64,000 nt of DNA, taken from assembly GCF_014204515.1 (NCBI RefSeq), contig NZ_JACHLI010000005.1, positions 62,001-126,000 of the forward strand, in the 5' to 3' direction. This DNA comes from Pseudomonas nitroreducens (GTDB taxonomy: Bacteria > Pseudomonadota > Gammaproteobacteria > Pseudomonadales > Pseudomonadaceae). Shown here piece after piece: positions 1 through 8,647 of this stretch (position 1 is its first letter; the number at the start of each line of letters is the position of its first letter). Made by a program: the position numbers and the translations under genes. The notes under the pieces are model-generated. The model saw only the letters and a program-made list of their open reading frames with translations, ran no database searches and had not been told where the DNA came from.

Positions 1-946
1 CGTTCGGGCAGAGGAACGCCATCGACGCCGGCAGGGTCTCGAGCACACCGCCGATCGCGTGGCGCAACGCGGCGTTCTGCTCGGGATCCTCGCTGGTGAA
101 GATGTTCCTGCCGTCCTTGTCGAGCAGCGAGACGTGGACGTGCAGACCGTTGCCCGCCTGACCCGGATAGGGCTTGGCCATGAAGGTCGAGTCCATCTCG
201 TGGTCGTAGGCGACGTTCTTGATCAGGCGCTTGAGCAGGACCGCGTAGTCGCAGGCCTTCAGCGCGTCGTCAACGTGGTGCATGTTGACTTCGAACTGTG
301 CCGGGGCGCTTTCCTTGACGATGGCATCGGCCGGGATGCCCTGGGCGCGGGCGCCGTCGATGATGTCCTGCAGGCAGTCGGCGTACTCGTCGAGGTCGTC
401 GATGGAGTAGACCTGGACCGATTGCGGACGCTTGCCGGAAATCGGCGAACGCGGCGGCTGCGGACGGCCGTTCACGTTCTCCTGGTCGATCAGGTAGAAC
501 TCGAGCTCGAAGGCCGCGACGATGGTCAGGCCGATGTCGGTGAACTTCTGCACCACCTGGCGCAGCACTTCACGCGGGTCGGCGAAGAACGGCGTGCGCT
601 CTTCCATCTCGTGCATGGTCATCAGCAGCTGCGCGGTCGGGCGCTTCTGCCAGGGTTCCATGGAGAGGGTATTGGGGATTGGGAAACAGACGCGATCCGC
701 GTCGCCAATGTCCAGGCCGAGGCCGGTGCTTTCTACGGTGGAGCCGGTGATGTCGAGAGCGAAGAGAGAGGCGGGGAGGTTGATGCCCTTCTCATAGACT
801 TTGGGCAGGTTGGTGCGTTCGATGCGCTTGCCGCGGACCACACCATTCATGTCTGCAATAAGGAGGTCGACGAATTGGACCTCGGGGTGTTCCTTCAGGA
901 ACTCACTCGCTTCTTCAAGCGAAACGGCACTCTGGGGTACCGGCAT
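1..946 (-). CDS. spuI: Glutamylpolyamine synthetase SpuI (3' end cut by window)
   Basis: Reads leftward from an ATG at 944-946 off the window edge, so the C-terminal part is missing. The roughly 315 visible residues begin MPVPQSAVSLEEASEF and run without a stop through the beta-grasp and first catalytic half of a type I glutamine-synthetase fold; the segment with HVHVSLLDKDG matches the family's ATP/ammonia-site region. In this family the enzyme ligates glutamate to a polyamine amine using ATP, the first step of the gamma-glutamylation route. It is divergent from spuA with a 278-bp gap, the arrangement known for spuI in P. aeruginosa. A second synthetase, SpuB, lies just across the gap. An AAAGGTG ribosome-binding sequence precedes the ATG. 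Confidence 0.93.
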   Translation of the reverse strand, partial: MPVPQSAVSLEEASEFLKEHPEVQFVDLLIADMNGVVRGKRIERTNLPKVYEKGINLPASLFALDITGSTVESTGLGLDIGDADRVCFPIPNTLSMEPWQKRPTAQLLMTMHEMEERTPFFADPREVLRQVVQKFTDIGLTIVAAFELEFYLIDQENVNGRPQPPRSPISGKRPQSVQVYSIDDLDEYADCLQDIIDGARAQGIPADAIVKESAPAQFEVNMHHVDDALKACDYAVLLKRLIKNVAYDHEMDSTFMAKPYPGQAGNGLHVHVSLLDKDGRNIFTSEDPEQNAALRHAIGGVLETLPASMAFLCPN

Positions 947-1224
947 GATGTAACACCTTTATTGTTAAAAATTTCAATCATTCGAAGGCTGAGGTGTGAG
1001 TCAATCCGAATTGGCAAGGGTTGTCAATGTCGCACCAAAAAGGGGCGCATCAGTCTCGATAGGCCGTTTTTGGGGCGTTTCGGGCCGCTTTTAATGGGCG
1101 GAGAGCCTTGGCTGGCGGGCTGTTCAGTGGGGCGTGTTTGATTTTTTACATGACTATTGTGTAAAAAAATGAACAAGGCTAAGCTCGGCCTCAAGCCCAT
1201 AACACTTACAAACACGGGTGTCCC
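947..1224. promoter_or_regulatory. Divergent spuI-spuA control region
   Basis: This 278-bp, AT-richer gap must hold the promoters of both spuI (leftward) and spuABCDEFGH (rightward). The side near spuI has AT-rich runs around 958-980. The side near spuA has the inverted repeat listed separately at 1142-1168. In P. aeruginosa the polyamine catabolic genes are controlled by the repressor PauR, so this is where such a site is expected, but I cannot match a defined PauR motif from memory. Confidence 0.6.
1142..1168. promoter_or_regulatory. Inverted repeat, candidate operator for spuA
   Basis: TTTTTTACA (1142-1150) and TGTAAAAAA (1160-1168) are perfect 9-bp inverted arms separated by 9 nt. The dyad lies about 57-83 bp upstream of the spuA ATG, a typical place for a repressor or activator of the operon. 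The binding protein is not identified; a PauR-like regulator is one possibility. Confidence 0.45.
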
Positions 1225-1974
1225 ATGTCTCGCCTGCCGTTAATCGGCGTGTCCGCCTGCCTCAAGCAGATCGGTTCCAAACCCTACCATGTTGCTGGCG
1301 ACAAATACCTCAGAGCTTTGATCTCAGGGGCCTCGGGCATTCCGTTGATCATTCCCTCCCTGGGCGATGCGATCGACCAGGAAGCCATGTTGGCCGCATT
1401 CGACGGCCTGCTCTTCACAGGCTCGGCGTCGAACGTCGAACCCCATCATTATAGTGGCTCCGCCAGCATTGCCGGCACCCCTCATGATGCCGCTCGCGAC
1501 AGTACGACGCTGCCGCTGATCCGCCGCGCTGTCGCCGCCGGGATTCCGGTGCTGGGCATCTGCCGCGGCTTCCAGGAAATGAATGTGGCCTTCGGCGGCT
1601 CGCTGCACCAGAAGGTGCACGAGGTCGAAGGCCTCATGGACCACCGCGAGCCTGCCGGTGAGCCGATCGAAATCCAATATGGTCTGCGGCACGTCGTCGA
1701 TGTGCAGCCGGGCGGCGTTTTCGCCGGTATCGGGCTACCCTCGCAGTTCCAGGTCAACTCTATTCACGGCCAGGGCGTTGATCGTCTGGCGCCCGGCCTT
1801 CGCGTAGAAGCTCTGGCGCCTGACGGGTTGGTTGAAGCCTTCTCCGTCGAAGGTGCGGCCTTTGCCGTCGGGGTGCAGTGGCACCCGGAATGGCAGGTCG
1901 AAACGAACCCCAACTATCTCGCTATCTTCCAGGCATTCGGCAAAGCCTGCAGCAAGAGGGCGGGGAACCGCTGA
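1225..1974 (+). CDS. spuA: Gamma-glutamyl-GABA hydrolase SpuA
   Basis: A 249-residue class I glutamine-amidotransferase-fold hydrolase (peptidase C26 family, PuuD type). The nucleophile is Cys113 in GICRGFQEMN, and the partner His220 and Glu222 lie in VQWHPEW, so the catalytic triad is complete. The family releases glutamate from gamma-glutamylated intermediates such as gamma-Glu-GABA, closing the polyamine gamma-glutamylation route. It is the first gene of the rightward spu operon and spuB follows after 40 bp. The ATG at 1225 has only a weak ribosome-binding sequence, but the start is fixed by the conserved SRLPLIGVS opening. The protein is cytoplasmic, with no signal peptide. Confidence 0.94.
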   Translation: MSRLPLIGVSACLKQIGSKPYHVAGDKYLRALISGASGIPLIIPSLGDAIDQEAMLAAFDGLLFTGSASNVEPHHYSGSASIAGTPHDAARDSTTLPLIRRAVAAGIPVLGICRGFQEMNVAFGGSLHQKVHEVEGLMDHREPAGEPIEIQYGLRHVVDVQPGGVFAGIGLPSQFQVNSIHGQGVDRLAPGLRVEALAPDGLVEAFSVEGAAFAVGVQWHPEWQVETNPNYLAIFQAFGKACSKRAGNR

Positions 1975-2014
1975 GTCCGGCGTTGGGGCCGGACTCTCAC
2001 ACCCTGAGGTCTTT

Positions 2015-3373
2015 ATGACTAGCAAGTTAGACCAGCTCAGTGGCTGGTTGAAAGAACGCAAGATCACCGAAGTGGAATGCATGATCGCCGACCTGACCGG
2101 GATTGCCCGGGGCAAGATCGCGCCGACCGCGAAATTCCTCAACGAGAAGGGCATGCGCCTGCCGGAGAGCGTTCTCCTGCAGACCGTGACCGGTGATTAC
2201 GTCGAAGACGACATCTATTACGACCTGCTGGACCCGGCCGACATCGATATGGTCTGCCGCCCGGACGAGAATGCCGTGTTCCTCGTCCCCTGGGCCATCG
2301 AGCCGACCGCGATGGTCATCCACGACACCTACGACAAGCTCGGCAACCCCATCGAGCTGTCGCCGCGCAACGTCCTCAAGCGTGTGCTCCAGCTGTATGC
2401 CGACAAGGGCTGGAAGCCGATCGTGGCGCCGGAGATGGAGTTCTACCTGACCAAACGCAGCGACGACCCCGACTACCCGCTGCAGGCTCCGATCGGTCGC
2501 TCCGGTCGCCAGGAGACCGGTCGCCAGTCCTTCTCCATCGACGCGGCGAACGAATTCGATCCGCTGTTCGAAGACATGTACGACTGGTGCGAGCTGCAGG
2601 GCCTGGACCTGGACACGCTGATCCATGAAGAAGGCACCGCGCAGATGGAGATCAACTTCCGTCATGGCGATGCCCTGGACCTGGCCGACCAGATCGTGGT
2701 GTTCAAGCGCACCATGCGCGAGGCCGCGCTCAAGCACAATGTCGCCGCCACCTTCATGGCCAAGCCGATGACCGGCGAGCCGGGCAGTGCCATGCACCTG
2801 CACCAGAGCATCGTCGACATCAAGACCGGCAAGAACATCTTCTCCAACGCCGACGGCAGCATGAGTGAGCTGTTCCTGCACCACATCGGCGGCCTGCAGA
2901 AGCTGATCCCCGAGGCGCTGCCGCTGTTCGCGCCGAACGTCAACTCGTTCCGCCGCTTCCTGCCCGACACCTCGGCGCCGGTGAACGTCGAGTGGGGCGA
3001 AGAGAACCGTACCGTGGGCCTGCGCGTACCGGACTCCACTCCGGACAACCGCCGCGTGGAAAACCGCCTGGCCGGCGCCGACGCCAACCCGTACCTGGCC
3101 CTGGCGGCCAGCCTGCTGTGCGGCTACATCGGCATGGTCGAAGGCCTGAAACCCAGTGCCCAGGTCAAGGGCCGTGGCTATGAACGGCGTAACCTGCGCC
3201 TGCCGCTGACCATCGAGGCCGCCCTGGAGTGCATGGAAGGCAGCAAGACCCTGGAGAAATACCTGGGTGACAAGTTCATTCGGGGCTACGTCGCGGTGAA
3301 GCGCGCCGAGCACGAGAACTTCAAGCGAGTAATCAGTTCCTGGGAGCGTGAGTTCCTTCTGCTTTCTGTCTGA
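2015..3373 (+). CDS. spuB: Glutamylpolyamine synthetase SpuB
   Basis: A 452-residue type I glutamine-synthetase-fold ligase, full length for the PuuA/PauA group. Visible family motifs are MEFYL, AQMEINFRHGD, MHLHQS and NRR..ENR near the C-terminal active-site strand. It joins glutamate to polyamines such as putrescine or diaminopropane in an ATP-dependent reaction in the cytoplasm. The open frame extends upstream to 1832 inside spuA, but the ATG at 2015, preceded by TGAGG, gives the conserved N-terminus MTSKLDQLSGWLKE and is preferred. Together with the divergent spuI it makes two synthetases at one locus, which in P. aeruginosa differ in preferred polyamine. Confidence 0.94.
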   Translation: MTSKLDQLSGWLKERKITEVECMIADLTGIARGKIAPTAKFLNEKGMRLPESVLLQTVTGDYVEDDIYYDLLDPADIDMVCRPDENAVFLVPWAIEPTAMVIHDTYDKLGNPIELSPRNVLKRVLQLYADKGWKPIVAPEMEFYLTKRSDDPDYPLQAPIGRSGRQETGRQSFSIDAANEFDPLFEDMYDWCELQGLDLDTLIHEEGTAQMEINFRHGDALDLADQIVVFKRTMREAALKHNVAATFMAKPMTGEPGSAMHLHQSIVDIKTGKNIFSNADGSMSELFLHHIGGLQKLIPEALPLFAPNVNSFRRFLPDTSAPVNVEWGEENRTVGLRVPDSTPDNRRVENRLAGADANPYLALAASLLCGYIGMVEGLKPSAQVKGRGYERRNLRLPLTIEAALECMEGSKTLEKYLGDKFIRGYVAVKRAEHENFKRVISSWEREFLLLSV

Positions 3374-3434
3374 TCGGCGTGGGGTCCGGCGCGTGGCCGG
3401 GCCCCGTGTTTCTTAGAGAAGAGGTTTTATCAAG

Positions 3435-4802
3435 ATGACTAACCAGACCAGCGCCAACACCCAACACTGGCAGGCGCTCAGCCGTGATCACCACCTGGCT
3501 CCGTTCACCGACTACAAGCAGCTGAACGAAAAGGGTGCGCGCATCATCACCAAGGCCGAAGGCGTGTACCTGTGGGACAGCGAGGGCAACAAGATCCTCG
3601 ATGGCATGGCCGGCCTGTGGTGCGTGAACGTCGGCTACGGTCGCAAGGAACTGGCTGAAGTCGCCTATAAGCAGATGCAGGAACTGCCCTACTACAACCT
3701 GTTCTTCCAGACTGCCCACCCGCCGGTGCTGGAGCTGTCCAAGGCGATCGCCGACATCGCCCCGGAAGGCATGAACCACGTGTTCTTCACCGGTTCCGGT
3801 TCGGAGTCCAACGACACCGTGCTGCGCATGGTTCGCCACTACTGGACCATCAAGGGCCAGCCGCAGAAGAAGGTGGTCATCGGCCGCTGGAACGGCTACC
3901 ACGGCTCCACCGTCGCCGGCGTCAGCCTGGGCGGCATGAAGGCGCTGCACGAGCAGGGCGACCTGCCGATCCCCGGCATCGAGCACATCGCCCAGCCGTA
4001 CTGGTTCGGCGAAGGCGGTGACATGGACCCGGAAGAGTTCGGCATCTGGGCGGCCGAGCAGCTGGAGAAGAAGATTCTCGAAGTCGGCGAAGACAAGGTC
4101 GCCGCCTTCATCGCCGAGCCCCTGCAGGGCGCGGGCGGCGTGATCATTCCGCCGAAGACCTACTGGCCGAAGATCCGCGAGATCCTCGCCAAGTACGACA
4201 TCCTGTTCATTGCCGACGAAGTCATCTGCGGCTTCGGCCGTACCGGCGAATGGTTCGGCAGCCAGTACTTCGGCAACGCCCCGGACCTGATGCCGATCGC
4301 CAAGGGCCTGACCAGCGGCTACATCCCCATGGGCGGCGTGATCGTTCGCGACGAGATCGTCCATACCCTGAATGAGGGTGGGGAGTTCTACCACGGCTTC
4401 ACTTACTCTGGTCACCCGGTGGCCGCCGCGGTGGCGCTGGAGAACATCCGCATCCTGCGCGAAGAGAAGATCGTCGAACGTGTGAAGAACGAAACGGCAC
4501 CGTATTTGCAACAGCGCTGGCAAGAGCTGGCCGACCATCCCCTGGTAGGCGAAGCCCGCGGGGTAGGCCTGGTGGCAGCACTGGAGCTGGTGAAGAACAA
4601 GAAGACCCGCGAGCGCTTCGACGGCAAGGGTGTCGGGATGCTGTGCCGCGAGCACTGCTTCCGCAACGGTCTGATCATGCGTGCGGTAGGAGACACTATG
4701 ATTATCTCGCCGCCGCTGGTGATCGAGAAATCGCAGATCGATGACCTGATCACCCTGGCGCGCAAGTGCCTCGATCAAACCGCCGCAGCCGTTCTGTCTT
4801 GA
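3435..4802 (+). CDS. spuC: Polyamine:pyruvate aminotransferase SpuC
   Basis: A 455-residue class III PLP aminotransferase. The cofactor lysine is Lys290 in PIAKGLTSGYIPMG, and Asp261 in FIADEVICGFGRTGEW contacts the pyridine nitrogen. GSGSESNDT (about 120-128) is the phosphate-binding loop. It moves an amino group from putrescine and related polyamines to pyruvate, giving an aminoaldehyde and alanine. It lies 61 bp after spuB with AGAGAAGAGG near the start, in the same operon. Length and motifs match SpuC throughout. Confidence 0.95.
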   Translation: MTNQTSANTQHWQALSRDHHLAPFTDYKQLNEKGARIITKAEGVYLWDSEGNKILDGMAGLWCVNVGYGRKELAEVAYKQMQELPYYNLFFQTAHPPVLELSKAIADIAPEGMNHVFFTGSGSESNDTVLRMVRHYWTIKGQPQKKVVIGRWNGYHGSTVAGVSLGGMKALHEQGDLPIPGIEHIAQPYWFGEGGDMDPEEFGIWAAEQLEKKILEVGEDKVAAFIAEPLQGAGGVIIPPKTYWPKIREILAKYDILFIADEVICGFGRTGEWFGSQYFGNAPDLMPIAKGLTSGYIPMGGVIVRDEIVHTLNEGGEFYHGFTYSGHPVAAAVALENIRILREEKIVERVKNETAPYLQQRWQELADHPLVGEARGVGLVAALELVKNKKTRERFDGKGVGMLCREHCFRNGLIMRAVGDTMIISPPLVIEKSQIDDLITLARKCLDQTAAAVLS

Positions 4803-4919
4803 GTCTTTCACCAGACCTTTGACAGACTGCGCCTGTGCGTTGGCCAGGCTCACCGGGTGGTGACGGAAGGAGATGTCCACGCCACCCGGAACATCAAAAA
4901 AACAAACGGAGCTACCCGC

Positions 4920-6020
4920 ATGTTCAAGACCTTCGGCAAATCCCTGCTCGCTCTATCGCTGGCAGGCGCTGTGGCTGGTATGGCGCAGGCTGATGACAAG
5001 GTGCTGCACGTCTACAACTGGTCGGACTACATCGCGCCGGACACGGTCGACAAGTTCACCAAGGAAACCGGTATCAAGGTCGTCTACGACGTCTACGACA
5101 GCAACGAAGTGCTGGAAGCCAAGCTGCTGGCCGGCAAGTCGGGCTATGACATCGTGGTGCCGTCCAACTCCTTCCTGGCCAAGCAGATCAAGGCGGGCGT
5201 CTACACCCCGCTGGACAAGTCCAAGCTGCCGAACTGGAAGAACCTCAATCCGGACATCATGAAGACCCTGGAGATCAGCGACCCGGGCAACCAGTACGCG
5301 ATCCCCTACATGTGGGGCACCATCGGCATCGGCTACAACCCGGACAAGGTCAAGGCCGCCCTGGGCGACAACGCCCCGGTGGACTCCTGGGACCTGGTGT
5401 TCAAGCCGGAAAACATCCAGAAGCTGAAGTCCTGCGGCGTGAGCTTCCTCGACTCGCCGACCGAAATGCTCCCGGCCGCCCTGCACTACCTGGGCTACAA
5501 GCCCGATAGCCAGGACCCGAAAGAGCTGAAGGAAGCCGAAGCGCTGTTCCTGAAGATCCGTCCGTACATCTCCTACTTCCACTCCTCCAAGTACATTTCC
5601 GACATCGCCAACGGCAACATCTGCGTGGCCATCGGTTACTCGGGCGACGTGTACCAGGCCAAGTCCCGCGCTGAAGAAGCCAAGAACAAGGTCACCGTGA
5701 AGTACAACATTCCGAAGGAAGGTGCTGGCGCGTTCTTCGACACCGTCGCCATTCCGAAGGATGCCGAGAACCAGGAAGCCGCGCTGAAGTGGATCAACTT
5801 CCTGCTCGAGCCGGCGATCATGTCCGAGATCACCAACGTCGTGCAGTTCCCCAACGGCAACGCCGCGGCCACGCCGATGGTGAACGACGCGATCCGCAAC
5901 GACCCGGGCGTGTACCCGACTCCGGAAACCATGAAGAAGCTGTACGCCTTCCCGGATCTGCCGGCGAAGACCCAGCGTCTGATGACCCGCAGCTGGACCA
6001 CCATCAAGTCCGGCAAGTAA
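4920..6020 (+). CDS. spuD: Periplasmic polyamine-binding protein SpuD
   Basis: A 366-residue PotF/SpuD-type binding protein. Residues 1-25, ending GMAQA, form a Sec signal peptide. The mature protein opens DDKVLHVYNWSDYIAPDTV, the family signature, and ends with RSWTTIKSGK. The reading frame is open from 4857, but the ATG at 4920, with AACGGAG about 8 nt upstream, gives the proper signal peptide. In P. aeruginosa SpuD is the putrescine-preferring receptor of the SpuFGH transporter and SpuE the spermidine receptor. spuD and spuE encode close paralogues, presumably from a tandem duplication. A 117-bp gap separates it from spuC. Confidence 0.93.
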   Translation: MFKTFGKSLLALSLAGAVAGMAQADDKVLHVYNWSDYIAPDTVDKFTKETGIKVVYDVYDSNEVLEAKLLAGKSGYDIVVPSNSFLAKQIKAGVYTPLDKSKLPNWKNLNPDIMKTLEISDPGNQYAIPYMWGTIGIGYNPDKVKAALGDNAPVDSWDLVFKPENIQKLKSCGVSFLDSPTEMLPAALHYLGYKPDSQDPKELKEAEALFLKIRPYISYFHSSKYISDIANGNICVAIGYSGDVYQAKSRAEEAKNKVTVKYNIPKEGAGAFFDTVAIPKDAENQEAALKWINFLLEPAIMSEITNVVQFPNGNAAATPMVNDAIRNDPGVYPTPETMKKLYAFPDLPAKTQRLMTRSWTTIKSGK

Positions 6021-6066
6021 TCGGGTAGTCGCTGCCGCCTGGCGCGGCAGCCGTTGGTCCGGGACA

Positions 6067-6094
6067 GCGGTGGGGGAGTTCGCTCCCCCACCGC
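6067..6094 (+). promoter_or_regulatory. Perfect 12-bp hairpin with UUCG loop between spuD and spuE
   Basis: GCGGTGGGGGAG (6067-6078) and CTCCCCCACCGC (6083-6094) form a perfect 12-bp stem closed by TTCG (6079-6082). No T-run follows, so it is not a standard intrinsic terminator. It lies 46 bp after the spuD stop and 154 bp before the spuE start. A structure of this type commonly protects the 3' end of an upstream processed transcript or partly attenuates read-through, which would let spuD be expressed above spuE. The function is inferred; the fold is visible. Confidence 0.7.
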
Positions 6095-6248
6095 CACCGG
6101 ACAGCAACAAACAGCTTCCATCGGTGGAATGGCTGCGCAAGCCCAGGCGCTCTCGTGCTGTGAAGGGTTCGGCGCTATCCACGGACCGGCCGTCGAAACC
6201 CCGGCAGCAACCGACTGAAGTAGTCAAAAACAACGAGAGGACTCACGT

Positions 6249-7343
6249 GTGCGCATACCCTTCCGCAGAACCCTGATCGCTGCAGTCTCCGTCTTCGGCC
6301 TGACTTCGCTGGCCCAGGCGGAACAGACCGTCCACATCTACAACTGGTCGGACTACATCGGCGAAACCACCCTCGCCGACTTCGAGAAGGACACCGGGAT
6401 CAAGCCGGTGTACGACGTCTTCGACTCCAACGAAACCCTGGAAGGCAAGCTGCTGGCCGGTCGCACCGGCTATGACGTGGTCGTGCCGTCCAACCACTTC
6501 CTCGGTCGCCAGATCAAGGCCGGCGCGTTCCAGAAGCTGGATAAAAGCCAGCTGCCGAACTGGTCGAACCTCGACCCGCATCTGATGAAGCAGCTCGAGG
6601 CCAACGACCCGGGCAACCTGTACGGCGTGCCGTACCTGTGGGGCACCAACGGCATCGGCTACAACGTCGAGAAGGTCAAGGCCGTGCTGGGTGTCGACAA
6701 GATTGATTCCTGGGCCGTGCTGTTCGAGCCCGAGAACATGAAGAAGCTCAGCCAGTGCGGCGTCGCCTTCCTCGATTCGGGCGACGAGATGATGCCGGCC
6801 GTGCTCAAGTACATGGGGCTGGACCCCAACAGCACCAACCCGGACGACTACAAGAAGGTCGAAGAGAAGCTGATGGCGGTGCGTCCGTACGTCACCTACT
6901 TCCACTCGTCCAAATACATTTCCGACCTGGCCAACGGCAACATCTGCGTCGCGGCCGGTTTCTCCGGTGACGTGTTCCAGGCCGCCAACCGCGCCAAGGA
7001 AGCCGGCAAGGGCGTGAACATCGCCTACGCCATTCCCAAGGAAGGCGCCAACCTCTGGTTCGACATCCTCGCCATTCCCAAGGATGCCTCCAACCCGAAG
7101 GCGGCCCACGCGTTCATCAACTACCTGCTCAAACCCGAAGTGATCGCCAAGGTCAGCGATTACGTCGGTTACGCCAACCCGAACCCCAAGGCTGGCGAAT
7201 TCATGGATGAGTCCGTGCGCAACAATCCTGAGGTGTACCCATCCCAGGAGGTTCTCGACAAACTCTTCGTGCAGCATGAGCTGCCGCCGAAGATCCTGCG
7301 CCTCATGACCCGTTCCTGGACCAAGATCAAGTCGGGCAAGTAA
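6249..7343 (+). CDS. spuE: Periplasmic spermidine-binding protein SpuE
   Basis: A 364-residue binding protein with a signal peptide (about residues 1-24, ending SLAQA) and the family opening EQTVHIYNWSDYIGETTL. It is a close full-length paralogue of SpuD, sharing YFHSSKYISD, NGNICVA and the C-terminal RSWTKIKSGK. The start is GTG at 6249, with GAGAGGA about 6 nt upstream; no in-frame ATG fits. In P. aeruginosa SpuE is the spermidine receptor, and spermidine uptake through it induces type III secretion genes. It is followed after 149 bp by spuF. Confidence 0.93.
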   Translation: MRIPFRRTLIAAVSVFGLTSLAQAEQTVHIYNWSDYIGETTLADFEKDTGIKPVYDVFDSNETLEGKLLAGRTGYDVVVPSNHFLGRQIKAGAFQKLDKSQLPNWSNLDPHLMKQLEANDPGNLYGVPYLWGTNGIGYNVEKVKAVLGVDKIDSWAVLFEPENMKKLSQCGVAFLDSGDEMMPAVLKYMGLDPNSTNPDDYKKVEEKLMAVRPYVTYFHSSKYISDLANGNICVAAGFSGDVFQAANRAKEAGKGVNIAYAIPKEGANLWFDILAIPKDASNPKAAHAFINYLLKPEVIAKVSDYVGYANPNPKAGEFMDESVRNNPEVYPSQEVLDKLFVQHELPPKILRLMTRSWTKIKSGK

Positions 7344-7492
7344 GGGGACTCCACAGGAGTCCTTGCGCGCGGGCACGGAGCGTCGGATGGCCCCTCAACA
7401 GGCCTTCCGGCGCACGTAAACTGCGCCAGCCCTGTAATACCAAGCATGCCCGGCCGCGGGGGCCGGGCCTCTATGATTTGGGAGTTGTGGTA

Positions 7493-8647
7493 ATGGCAAT
7501 AGCCTCCGGTGCCTACAAGAAAGCCTTGAGTGGCGACCAGAAACCGAAAGAGGTTCTGGTAAAAATCGACCGGGTCAGCAAGCAGTTCGACGAAACGCTG
7601 GCTGTGGACAGCGTGTCCCTGGACATCAAGAAGGGCGAGATCTTTGCCCTGCTGGGTGGTTCGGGTTCGGGCAAGTCGACCCTGCTTCGCATGCTGGCTG
7701 GTTTCGAGCGTCCCACTGAAGGTCGCATCTTCCTCGATGGCCAGGACATTACCGACCTGCCGCCCTATGAGCGGCCGATCAACATGATGTTCCAGTCCTA
7801 CGCCCTGTTCCCCCACATGAGCGTGGCGCAGAACATCGCCTTCGGCCTCAAGCAGGATGGCCTGCCCAAGGCCGAGATCGACAAGATCGTCGACGAGATG
7901 CTCAAGCTCGTGCAGATGACCCAGTACGCCAAGCGCAAGCCGCACCAGCTCTCCGGTGGCCAGCGTCAGCGTGTGGCCCTGGCCCGCTCCCTGGCCAAGC
8001 GTCCCAAGCTGCTGCTGCTCGACGAGCCGATGGGCGCGCTGGACAAGAAACTGCGTTCGCAGATGCAGCTGGAACTGGTGGAAATCATCGAGCGCGTGGG
8101 CGTGACCTGCGTGATGGTGACCCACGACCAGGAAGAGGCCATGACCATGGCCCAGCGCATTGCCATCATGCACCTGGGTTGCATCGAGCAGATCGGCAGC
8201 CCGATGGACATCTACGAGACCCCGGCCAGCCGCCTGATCTGCGAGTTCATCGGCAACGTCAACCTGTTCGACGGCGAGATCGTCGAGGACCTGCAGGACC
8301 ACGCGGTCATCGCCTGTCCGCAGCTGGAAAACCCGATCTACATCGGCCACGGCATCAGTACCCGTGCCGAGAACAAGCGCATGACCTACGCGCTGCGTCC
8401 GGAAAAGGTCATGGTCAGCGCGCAGAAGCCCGACAACCTGGAGCACGAAGGCTTCAACGTCGCCCAGGGCACCGTGCATGACATCGCCTACCTGGGCGGT
8501 CACTCGGTGTACTACATCAAGCTGGCTTCGGGCTTCATCGTCCAGGCCTTCATGGCCAACGCCGAGCGCCACGTGGCGCGCCCGACCTGGGACCAGCCGG
8601 TTTACATCAGCTGGTACGACGACAGCGGTGTGGTACTGCAATCATGA
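7493..8647 (+). CDS. spuF: Polyamine ABC transporter ATPase SpuF
   Basis: A 384-residue PotA/PotG-type ATPase. The Walker A motif is GGSGSGKST (residues 55-63), followed by the Q-loop MFQSYALFPHM, the signature LSGGQRQR, Walker B LLLLDEPMGALD and the H-loop VTHDQEEA. The C-terminal third is the TOBE regulatory domain typical of the family. The frame opens at 7478 with TTG, but the ATG at 7493, with GGGAG 8 nt upstream, is the better start. It powers the SpuG-SpuH channel and overlaps spuG by 4 bp (ATGA), which indicates translational coupling. Confidence 0.94.
   Translation: MAIASGAYKKALSGDQKPKEVLVKIDRVSKQFDETLAVDSVSLDIKKGEIFALLGGSGSGKSTLLRMLAGFERPTEGRIFLDGQDITDLPPYERPINMMFQSYALFPHMSVAQNIAFGLKQDGLPKAEIDKIVDEMLKLVQMTQYAKRKPHQLSGGQRQRVALARSLAKRPKLLLLDEPMGALDKKLRSQMQLELVEIIERVGVTCVMVTHDQEEAMTMAQRIAIMHLGCIEQIGSPMDIYETPASRLICEFIGNVNLFDGEIVEDLQDHAVIACPQLENPIYIGHGISTRAENKRMTYALRPEKVMVSAQKPDNLEHEGFNVAQGTVHDIAYLGGHSVYYIKLASGFIVQAFMANAERHVARPTWDQPVYISWYDDSGVVLQS

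Noticed and set aside
59..1141. Long plus-strand open frame over the spuI region
   Set aside because: It lies antisense to spuI, whose translation is a clear glutamine-synthetase-fold protein. High GC creates long shadow frames throughout the window.
2027..3313. Long minus-strand open frame inside spuB (and similar ones over spuC, spuD, ptsP, tex and others)
   Set aside because: These translations are low-complexity, Val/Gly/Arg/His-rich and lack motifs, while the opposite strand holds an intact enzyme.
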